NCBI GenBank assembly: GCA_013041835.1
Contig: JABDRH010000499.1
Span: forward strand, 1-9,542
Direction of reading: 5' to 3'
From: Desulfatitalea sp.
GTDB taxonomy: Bacteria > Desulfobacterota > Desulfobacteria > Desulfobacterales > Desulfosarcinaceae
Length of the DNA: 9,542 bases
Shown here in pieces: positions 1 through 6,545 of the stretch. The notes under the pieces were generated by a model. It was given only the letters and a program-made list of their open reading frames with translations, was not told the origin of the DNA and did not search any database. Position numbers and translations under genes: made by a program. Numbering within the stretch: position 1 is the first letter of the stretch; each line of letters opens with the position of its first letter.

Positions 1-101
1 TTCGGCGGCACCCCCTTTTTGCCTACCATGCGCCCCTTTGCTACCCTCTCAGTGCTTGAAAGCCATTTGTATTTGAAGGGCAATTTAAGTATAAGAGGGC
101 C
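1..101. other. Upstream non-coding edge before ispG
   Basis: This segment precedes the ispG start. I see no identifiable gene end and no convincing hairpin. A TTGAAA hexamer at 56-61 resembles a sigma-70 -35 box, but no good -10 sits 16-18 bp downstream; TATAAG at 90-95 lies only 28 bp further on and overlaps the ribosome binding region. Frame 1 is open from the left edge, so the tail of an upstream gene cannot be excluded. No promoter is called. Confidence 0.3.
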
Positions 102-1229
102 ATGGACCAACCGCCCAATCGCCGCAAATCACGCCGCATATTTTTAGGGGGCGTTGCCGTGGGGGACAGCGCACCCATCACGGTACAATCGATGACCAAT
201 ACCCCTACCGCAGATGTGGCTGCCACCGTATCGCAAATCCAGCACCTGGAATCCGCCGGGTGTGAAATCATTCGCGTGGCAGTGCCGGATCAGCCAAGCG
301 CGAAAGCCATTGCCGCCATCAAGCGACAGATTCATATCCCTATCGTGGCTGACGTCCATTTTGATCATCAACTCGCGTTGGCAGCCGCTCAGAGCGGCGC
401 CGACGGCCTGCGCATCAATCCGGGCAACATCGGCGGCACGGCCAAAGTCCGGGCTGTCGTGGATTGTGCCCAAGACCTGGGACTACCCATTCGAATTGGG
501 GTCAACGGCGGTTCGCTCGAAAAAGACCTATTGCATCGTTACAATGGCGCCACTGCCGCAGCCATGGTGGAAAGTGCGCTGCGACATATCAACATTCTTG
601 AAAAAGCCGCTTTCCATCGGATCAAAGTCTCCCTCAAGGCGTCGGATGTTCCCCGCACGGTCGAAGCCTATCGTTTGCTGGCCGAACGTATTGATTACCC
701 CCTGCATGTCGGCATCACCGAAGCCGGATCACTTTATGCCGGCATCGTAAAATCCGCCTTGGGCATCGGCATGCTGCTTTCCGAAGGCATCGGCGACACC
801 TTGCGCGTCTCGTTGACCCGTGATCCCGCGGAGGAGGTGCGCGTGGGGTTTGAAATCCTCAAAGCGCTGGGTATCCGCCAGCGAGGACCGGACATCATCT
901 CCTGCCCCACCTGCGGCCGATGCGACATCGACCTCATAGCGGTGGTGGCGCAGGTGGACAAGGCGCTGCTCACCTGCACGGCGCCGGTCAAGCTGGCCAT
1001 CATGGGTTGCGTGGTCAACGGCCCTGGAGAAGCCAGAGAGGCGGACATCGGCGTGGCCGGCGGAAAAGGTCACGGTATTCTCTTCAAAAAGGGAGAAGTG
1101 GTTCGCAAAGTACCCCAGGACCAGTTGGTAAAAGTACTCCTGGACGAAGTGGACCAGTGGGACAGGCAATACAAAATGTTAAATAAACCTGGAAAGGACC
1201 AAAGAGACCGCCATGACCAAACACGTTAA
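102..1229 (+). CDS. ispG: 4-hydroxy-3-methylbut-2-en-1-yl diphosphate synthase (IspG/GcpE)
   Basis: IspG is the [4Fe-4S] enzyme of the MEP isoprenoid pathway. It reductively opens the cyclic diphosphate MEcPP to HMBPP in the cytoplasm, usually with flavodoxin or ferredoxin as electron donor. The 375-residue protein has the TIM-barrel N-terminal part (for example ITVQSMTNTPTADV near residues 26-39, and LRINPGNIGG) and the C-terminal cluster domain. Cluster ligands are visible as CPTCGRC (Cys268, Cys271) and GCVVNGPGE (Cys303, Glu310). The spacing matches E. coli Cys270, Cys273, Cys305 and Glu312. Length is normal for the short bacterial form. The ATG at 102 follows AAGAGGG at 93-99, a close ribosome binding site. 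The last 17 bp overlap proS, so the polar C-terminal tail after about residue 350 is partly dictated by that overlap. Identification is secure; only the exact start is slightly uncertain. Confidence 0.97.
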   Translation: MDQPPNRRKSRRIFLGGVAVGDSAPITVQSMTNTPTADVAATVSQIQHLESAGCEIIRVAVPDQPSAKAIAAIKRQIHIPIVADVHFDHQLALAAAQSGADGLRINPGNIGGTAKVRAVVDCAQDLGLPIRIGVNGGSLEKDLLHRYNGATAAAMVESALRHINILEKAAFHRIKVSLKASDVPRTVEAYRLLAERIDYPLHVGITEAGSLYAGIVKSALGIGMLLSEGIGDTLRVSLTRDPAEEVRVGFEILKALGIRQRGPDIISCPTCGRCDIDLIAVVAQVDKALLTCTAPVKLAIMGCVVNGPGEAREADIGVAGGKGHGILFKKGEVVRKVPQDQLVKVLLDEVDQWDRQYKMLNKPGKDQRDRHDQTR

Positions 1230-2733
1230 GACCGCCATCACCCCAACGCGCCAGCAAGACTATCCGGAATGGTATCAGCAGGTGGTAAAGGCTTCGGATA
1301 TGGCTGAGCGGTCACCGGTGCGCGGCTGCATGATCATCAAGCCCTGGGGCTATGCCCTATGGGAGAATATCCAGCACGAACTGGACGACATGTTCAAGGC
1401 CGCGGGTGTGAAAAACGCCTATTTTCCGCTCTTTATTCCATTGAATTTCCTTGAAAAAGAAGCTGAACACGTGGAGGGTTTCGCCAAGGAGTGCGCCGTG
1501 GTGACCCACCATCGGTTGGAAAAGGGGCCCGACGGCGGGCTGGTGCCCGGTGGGAAATTGACCGAACCGCTCGTGGTGCGTCCCACCTCGGAAACCATTA
1601 TCGGTGACGCCTTTTCCAAATGGATCGGCAGCTATCGCGACCTTCCCCTGCTGATCAACCAGTGGGCCAATGTCGTGCGCTGGGAGATGCGCACCCGAAT
1701 TTTCCTGCGCACCAGTGAATTTCTCTGGCAGGAAGGGCACACGGCCCACGCCACGACCGAAGAGGCCGAAGCGCGCACCGCCATGATGCTGGAGGTGTAT
1801 GCCCGCATGGCCGAACAGTATCTGGCCATGCCGGTAATCAAAGGCAGCAAGACAGCGGCCGAGCGTTTCCCCGGTGCCGTGGATACCCAGTGCATCGAAG
1901 CCATGATGCAGGACAGAAAGGCGCTGCAGGCCGGCACTTCCCACTTTTTGGGACAAAATTTTGCCCGCGCATCGAACATTCGCTTTCAAAACCAACAGGA
2001 GCAAGAGACCTATGCCTGGACCACGTCGTGGGGTGTATCGACACGGCTGATCGGTGGTGTGATCATGACCCATGGCGATGACGACGGGCTGATCCTGCCA
2101 CCACGGGTAGCCCCGGCCCAAATTGTTTTGTTGCCCATTGCGCACAAGCAGCAGGAGCAGGCCAAGGTCATGGACTTCACCGATGCCCTGGCCGAAGAAT
2201 TGTCCCACATCCGCTACCACCATCGTCCCTTGCGCGTGGAAGTGGACAAACGCGACATCGGCGGCGCGCGGGGATGGGAATGGATCAAAAAGGGCGTGCC
2301 TTTACGGCTTGAAATCGGCCCTCGGGACATTGCCAACGATGCCGTTTTCGTGGGGCGCAGAGACAAACCCTTGAAAGAAAAATTCAGCATGTCGCGCCGG
2401 CAATTCATCGATGAAGTGACCACCTTGCTGGACAATATCCAGACCAACCTGTTGGATCACGCCCGGGCATTTCAGACGGCCCACACCCACACCATGGACA
2501 ACCAGGAGGAATTCTACGCTTACTTCACGCCTGCGAACACAGAAAAACCGGAAATCCACGGCGGCTTTGCCCTGGCCCACTGGTGCGGCAGCGGGACGTG
2601 TGAAGCCAGAATCAAAGAGGACCTGACCGTTACCATCCGCTGCATTCCCTTTGACCAGGAACCGCAACCGGGCAAATGCATCTGCTGCGGCGCATCCAGC
2701 TCACGGCGGGTCGTTTTTGCAAAAGCGTACTAA
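1213..2733 (+). CDS. proS: Prolyl-tRNA synthetase, short archaeal/eukaryal-type (no INS editing domain)
   Basis: This class II aminoacyl-tRNA synthetase charges tRNA-Pro with proline in the cytoplasm. The 506-residue protein shows the PTSET loop (Pro124-Thr128), motif 2 as WEMRTRIFLRTSEFLWQEGH (157-176) and motif 3 around HGDDDGLILPPR (287-298). An anticodon-binding domain follows. The C-terminal zinc module has Cys458, Cys463, Cys489 and Cys492, and the chain ends in Tyr. The 5/26/3 cysteine spacing and terminal Tyr match the archaeal/eukaryal-type family known from Thermus. E. coli-type ProRS (about 570 residues) has an INS editing domain between motifs 2 and 3. There is no room for it here, so cis-editing of Ala-tRNA-Pro is not expected. 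The ATG at 1213 lies inside the end of ispG, preceded by AAAGAGA at 1201-1207, which suggests translational coupling. The tandem stops TAA TAA (2731-2736) end the gene. Confidence 0.97.
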   Translation: MTKHVKTAITPTRQQDYPEWYQQVVKASDMAERSPVRGCMIIKPWGYALWENIQHELDDMFKAAGVKNAYFPLFIPLNFLEKEAEHVEGFAKECAVVTHHRLEKGPDGGLVPGGKLTEPLVVRPTSETIIGDAFSKWIGSYRDLPLLINQWANVVRWEMRTRIFLRTSEFLWQEGHTAHATTEEAEARTAMMLEVYARMAEQYLAMPVIKGSKTAAERFPGAVDTQCIEAMMQDRKALQAGTSHFLGQNFARASNIRFQNQQEQETYAWTTSWGVSTRLIGGVIMTHGDDDGLILPPRVAPAQIVLLPIAHKQQEQAKVMDFTDALAEELSHIRYHHRPLRVEVDKRDIGGARGWEWIKKGVPLRLEIGPRDIANDAVFVGRRDKPLKEKFSMSRRQFIDEVTTLLDNIQTNLLDHARAFQTAHTHTMDNQEEFYAYFTPANTEKPEIHGGFALAHWCGSGTCEARIKEDLTVTIRCIPFDQEPQPGKCICCGASSSRRVVFAKAY

Positions 2734-2741
2734 TAAGGGAG

Positions 2742-2855
2742 ATGCAGACCATGTTTGGTCCTCAACGACAAAGACTTGCTTGGCGGGCCATCGCCTCTCC
2801 CCGAACCCATCAAATTGCAAGTCAGCCCCGACAGCGCCCATATGATTCGAATTAG
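2742..2855 (+). CDS. Possible small upstream ORF overlapping the rel start
   Basis: A 37-codon frame opens at ATG 2742, with a second ATG at 2751 that gives 34 residues, MFGPQRQRLA... to ...YDSN. It ends at TAG 2853-2855, 14 bp past the likely rel start codon at 2842. AAGGGAG at 2735-2741 is well spaced (9 nt) for the ATG at 2751, and it is the only good ribosome binding site in this junction. The peptide is rich in Arg, Gln and Pro (four Pro), has no recognisable domain, and its third-position GC looks low for this genome. It could be a leader peptide coupling translation to rel, a fortuitous ORF, or the start of a frame-disrupted longer Rel. I cannot decide between these. Confidence 0.2.
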   Translation: MQTMFGPQRQRLAWRAIASPRTHQIASQPRQRPYDSN

Positions 2856-4986
2856 CGATATCATCGATCGGATCACCGAATACAATCCGGATGCCGACCT
2901 CGACCTGATCGACCGGGCTTACATCTTCTCGGCCAAGGTTCATGACGGTCAGGTGCGCCTATCGGGCGAACCCTACCTCTCCCATCCCTTGGAGGTGGCC
3001 GGCTTGCTGGCCGAGATGAAGCTGGACGTGGTAAGCGTGGCGGCCGGGCTGTTACATGATGTCGTGGAAGACACCCATGCCTCCATAGAGGCCATTGCCG
3101 ACATGTTCGGTCCCAAGGTGAGCCACATCGTTTCGGGTGTTACCAAATTAAGCACCCTGCCCTTTTCCAGCGACCAGGCACGCCAAGCCGAAAGCATTCG
3201 CAAGATGCTCCTGGCCATGGCCGATGACATCCGCGTGATCCTGATCAAGCTGGCCGACCGCATGCACAACATGCGCACCCTGCAATATCACACCAACCCG
3301 GCCAAGCAGCGCAAAATCGCCCGGGAAACATTGGACATCTACACGCCCATCGCCTCGCGGCTGGGCATCTATTGGATGAAAAACGAATTGGAGAATATCG
3401 CCTTCAAGTACCTGCTACCCGAAGAGCATGTCCGCATCGAAGGATTAGTGGCCACGGACAAGGCGGAACGCGACAAGTACATCGAAACCGTGAAGGCTTT
3501 CATTCGCAAGAAGATGGATGAAAACCATCTTTCCTGCGAGGTGATGGGTCGCTACAAAAACGCTTACAGCATCTACCAGAAGATGCAGAACCAAAATTTG
3601 ACTTTCGAGGAAGTCTACGACGTCATTGCCTTTCGCATCATCTTGGACACCATTCCCCAATGCTATGAGGCTTTAGGCCTGGTGCACGCCCTGTGGAAGC
3701 CTATCGCCAAGAAGTTCAAAGACTACATCGGCATGCCCAAACCCAATATGTACCAGTCGCTGCACACTACCGTCATCGGCCCTTACGGTGAACGCATCGA
3801 GATCCAGATCCGCACACGGGACATGGATCGAGTGGCCCAATCGGGCATTGCCGCCCACTGGAGTTACAAAGAGGGCAAAACCGCCGATCTCAAAACCGCC
3901 GAAACCTTTGCCTGGGTGCGCAACATCGTGGAGAACCAGGCCAACATCAAGGACCCGGACGAATTTTTGGAAAACGTTCGCATCGACCTCTTCCCGGACG
4001 ATGTTTATGTGTTCACACCCACAGGACAGATCAAATCCCTGCCAAAGGGCGCCACCTGCGTCGATTTCGCCTATGCCATCCACTCCGAAGTGGGTGATCA
4101 GTGTGTGGGCGCAAAGGTCAATGGGCGCATGGTACCCCTGAAGTATCAACTGCAGACCGGCGAAAGCGTCACCATCCTCACCCAGAAGGGCCACCAGCCG
4201 AGCAAAGATTGGCTCAACTTCGTCAAAACCGTCAAGGCGCGTTCAAAAATCAGGCAATGGATCAAAACCCAGGAAAAAGAGCGTAGCCGGACCCTCGGCC
4301 GGGAAATGTGTGAAAAGGCATTTCGCAAGGTGCGCTTGAATTTCAGCACCTTGAGCAAGTCACCGGAAATGGATGCGGCGGTGGACAGCTTCGGCTTCAA
4401 AACCCTGGACGATCTGATCATCGCCATCGGTTACGGAAAAATCACGCCCCTTCAACTGGTTCGCAAACTGCTGCCAAAGACCAAAGCCGACGAAGAACAA
4501 AAATCCCTGCTCAGCCGCCTGACAGGGCGGGTGCGCAAAAGAAAAATCGGCAGCGGCGTTATCGTCAAAGGCGTGGAAGATATTCTGGTGCGCTTCGGCA
4601 AATGCTGCCAACCTGTGCCCGGCGATTCCATCACCGGCTTCATCACCCGCGGCTTTGGCGTTACGGTGCACCGTTCCGGTTGTACCAATGTCGTCAACAC
4701 CAACTCCGAACGGCTCATTGACGTGGAATGGGACAGCAGCACCCATGAAGCCTTCCCCGTCCAAATCAAGATCCGGGCCGCAGACCGCATGGGCCTTCTG
4801 GCCGATGTGGCCGCATGTATCAGCAAAAGCGGCGCAAACATCCTCAGCGCCAACACCCAAACATTAGAAGACAAGACCGTGGCCAGCTTCTTCACGCTGC
4901 AAGTCAGCGACACGGATAAGCTCAACCGGATCATCTCCGGCTTGAAGAAGATCAAACAGGTGCTGGATGTGGACCGCGTCGGATAA
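2842..4986 (+). CDS. rel: Bifunctional (p)ppGpp synthetase/hydrolase, long RelA/SpoT family
   Basis: This enzyme makes and degrades the stringent-response alarmone (p)ppGpp and acts at the ribosome. From ATG 2842 it has 714 residues, the usual long-Rel length. Order of domains: HD hydrolase (about 20-165) with His48, His72-Asp73, Glu76-Asp77, Asp139 and Asn143; synthetase (about 215-340) with RYKNAYSIYQKM (237-248), Asp260, KFKD (291-294), YQSLHT (304-309) and Glu320; TGS (about 382-446); a cysteine-containing zinc-finger-like segment (Cys588-Cys589); and ACT (about 640-712). All hydrolase residues are present. The basic KFKD stands in place of the acidic EXDD of monofunctional RelA. Both point to a bifunctional enzyme. 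The start was chosen because MIRISDII is where long Rel proteins of this type normally begin. An in-frame TTG at 2755 would add 29 residues, and neither start has a well-placed ribosome binding site. It lies 108 bp after proS. No clear terminator follows. Confidence 0.93.
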   Translation: MIRISDIIDRITEYNPDADLDLIDRAYIFSAKVHDGQVRLSGEPYLSHPLEVAGLLAEMKLDVVSVAAGLLHDVVEDTHASIEAIADMFGPKVSHIVSGVTKLSTLPFSSDQARQAESIRKMLLAMADDIRVILIKLADRMHNMRTLQYHTNPAKQRKIARETLDIYTPIASRLGIYWMKNELENIAFKYLLPEEHVRIEGLVATDKAERDKYIETVKAFIRKKMDENHLSCEVMGRYKNAYSIYQKMQNQNLTFEEVYDVIAFRIILDTIPQCYEALGLVHALWKPIAKKFKDYIGMPKPNMYQSLHTTVIGPYGERIEIQIRTRDMDRVAQSGIAAHWSYKEGKTADLKTAETFAWVRNIVENQANIKDPDEFLENVRIDLFPDDVYVFTPTGQIKSLPKGATCVDFAYAIHSEVGDQCVGAKVNGRMVPLKYQLQTGESVTILTQKGHQPSKDWLNFVKTVKARSKIRQWIKTQEKERSRTLGREMCEKAFRKVRLNFSTLSKSPEMDAAVDSFGFKTLDDLIIAIGYGKITPLQLVRKLLPKTKADEEQKSLLSRLTGRVRKRKIGSGVIVKGVEDILVRFGKCCQPVPGDSITGFITRGFGVTVHRSGCTNVVNTNSERLIDVEWDSSTHEAFPVQIKIRAADRMGLLADVAACISKSGANILSANTQTLEDKTVASFFTLQVSDTDKLNRIISGLKKIKQVLDVDRVG

Positions 4987-5046
4987 GCCATACAAAAAAG
5001 AGCTTGCGCACACCTTATGAGACGAAAGTACGAAAGCACTCGATTC

Positions 5047-5086
5047 CTAACAAAAAACTAACAATTCACGAACATACTCCAAACAA
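5047..5086 (+). promoter_or_regulatory. Pho box array: four 7-bp direct repeats at 11-bp spacing
   Basis: Four heptamers recur every 11 bp, separated by 4 bp: CTAACAA (5047-5053), CTAACAA (5058-5064), CGAACAT (5069-5075) and CAAACAA (5080-5086). The consensus is CNAACAW. The 7+4 layout is that of the PhoB operator (E. coli CTGTCAT-N4-CTGTCAT, sharing C, T, C, A with the first units), and the TTAACA-like core resembles PhoP repeats of Bacillus. It lies 67 bp before pstC, so induction of pstCASB by phosphate starvation through a PhoB/PhoP regulator is inferred. A -10 element is not obvious; CATTAG (5092-5097) and TAGGCT (5095-5100) are weak candidates. Confidence 0.72.
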
Positions 5087-5153
5087 TCCGGCATTAGGCT
5101 GACGCAAATCAGGGAAATTATTTTCTTTCCCGTACATGGAATGAAAGCGAATA

Positions 5154-6545
5154 ATGATTTCACCGAGCAATACGCTTATTGCCCTTGTGCTGTTGACCGC
5201 TTTGGCCCACTACCTGGGCCTGCGGCGCGCCGTGGCAGCGGCCGGAGGGCATGCGCATGTGCAAAAGCTGCACTCCAGACCTGTCTACTATGGCATGTTG
5301 ACCGCCATGTGGTGCGCCTTGCCGGCCTTGTTGATCTATGCCGGCTGGCAGGCGTTTGAAAGTTACATCATTACCCAGTTGGTGGTCGCCGACCTGCCCG
5401 TGACAATGCGGGACCTCTCCGCGGCGCAGTTAAGCCTGGTCGTCAACGACATCAAGAACATGGCCGGCGGCACTATTGTTTCGGGTGACGTCGGTCCGGA
5501 ACTCAAAGCGGCCGTGGCGCACTACCTTCAACTGCGCGGCATCGGCAACGCGGCCTTGGCCGCCGTGGTCATGGGAGTGGCCGTTATCGGCCTGGTGGGT
5601 GCGCGCGCCCGCATCAGCACCCGCATGCGCGCCCGCAACAAAATGGAACGTCTGATATTATGGCTACTGGCCGCCTGCTCGACCATCGCCGTATTCACCA
5701 CGGTCGGTATTGTGCTGTCGGTCCTATACGAAGCGATCCGATTTTTCCAGGCCGTGTCGGTCACCGAGTTTCTCTTCGGACTCAAATGGAGTCCCCAGAT
5801 GGCCATTCGCGCCGACCAGGTGGGCTCTTCCGGCGCCTTTGGCGCCGTGCCGGTGGTTTTGGGCACGCTGTTGATCGCGGGCATTGCCATGGCCGTGGCC
5901 GTTCCCATCGGACTCATGGCGGCCATTTACATGTCCGAGTATGCCGGCAGCCGATTTCGGGCCGTGGCCAAACCGCTGATGGAAATATTGGCAGGCGTGC
6001 CCACGGTCGTTTACGGCTTTTTTGCCGCCCTGGTGGTGGCGCCCTTCATCCGCGCCGCGGGACAGGCCATCGGCCTGGATGTGGCCTCGGAAAGCGCCCT
6101 GGCTGCGGGCCTGGTCATGGGCATCATGATCATTCCATTCGTCTCCTCCCTGTCGGACGACATGATCACCGCCGTGCCCCAATCATTGCGGGACGGCGCC
6201 TATGGATTGGGCGCCACCCCATCGGAAACCATCAGACAGGTGGTCTTGCCCGCAGCCCTGCCCGGCATCGTGGGCGGTATTTTGCTGGCCGTTTCCAGGG
6301 CCATCGGCGAGACCATGATCGTCGTCATGGCCGCCGGCCTGACCGCCAACCTGACGGCCAACCCGTTTAAGGCGGTAACCACCGTTACCGTGCAGATCGT
6401 CACCCTGCTCGTAGGGGATCAAGAGTTCGACAGCCCCAAAACCCTGGCGGCCTTTGCACTAGGCCTGCTGCTGTTTGTCATTACCCTTGGATTGAATATC
6501 ATCGCGCTGCAAGTGGTGCGCAGATACCGGGAACAGTATGAGTAG
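5154..6545 (+). CDS. pstC: Phosphate ABC transporter permease PstC, long form with N-terminal extension
   Basis: PstC is one of two inner-membrane permeases of the PstSCAB high-affinity phosphate importer. At 463 residues it is much longer than the roughly 320 of E. coli PstC. The C-terminal core has six hydrophobic segments (about 167-192, 230-257, 280-297, 315-332, 370-395, 430-453). It also has the EAA coupling loop (about 348-367) leading into LPAALPGIVGGILLAVSRAIGET, shown here only as its key residues Pro366, Pro370 and Gly385-Glu386-Thr387. The extra N-terminus adds three hydrophobic segments (about 6-24, 47-66, 132-150) with a predicted 65-residue periplasmic loop. Arg-rich residues 151-163 fit the cytoplasmic side. 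This resembles the long PstC form carrying a DUF3708-type N-terminal region; that assignment is from memory. The ribosome binding site is weak (GAAAG, 5143-5147). The stop overlaps pstA by 8 bp, so the two are probably translationally coupled. Confidence 0.93.
   Translation: MISPSNTLIALVLLTALAHYLGLRRAVAAAGGHAHVQKLHSRPVYYGMLTAMWCALPALLIYAGWQAFESYIITQLVVADLPVTMRDLSAAQLSLVVNDIKNMAGGTIVSGDVGPELKAAVAHYLQLRGIGNAALAAVVMGVAVIGLVGARARISTRMRARNKMERLILWLLAACSTIAVFTTVGIVLSVLYEAIRFFQAVSVTEFLFGLKWSPQMAIRADQVGSSGAFGAVPVVLGTLLIAGIAMAVAVPIGLMAAIYMSEYAGSRFRAVAKPLMEILAGVPTVVYGFFAALVVAPFIRAAGQAIGLDVASESALAAGLVMGIMIIPFVSSLSDDMITAVPQSLRDGAYGLGATPSETIRQVVLPAALPGIVGGILLAVSRAIGETMIVVMAAGLTANLTANPFKAVTTVTVQIVTLLVGDQEFDSPKTLAAFALGLLLFVITLGLNIIALQVVRRYREQYE

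Noticed and set aside
56..95. TTGAAA and TATAAG as an ispG promoter
   Set aside because: The 28-bp gap is far too long, and TATAAG overlaps the ribosome binding region.
1357..2223. 288-codon open frame on the minus strand inside proS
   Set aside because: It lies wholly antisense to a secure proS with all catalytic motifs. It has no recognisable domain and is a typical antisense shadow in GC-rich DNA.
5023..5036. CGAAAG repeated twice with 8-bp spacing upstream of the Pho box
   Set aside because: The spacing does not fit the 11-bp period, there are only two copies, and no known operator matches.
5112..5131. GGGAAA/TTTCCC inverted repeat in the pstC leader
   Set aside because: A 6-bp stem with an 8-nt AT-rich loop is weak and expected by chance in this composition.
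5660..6370. 236-codon + strand frame inside pstC, rich in Arg, Gly and His
   Set aside because: It is an out-of-frame reading of pstC. The composition is a codon-bias artefact and the real frame has clear membrane segments.
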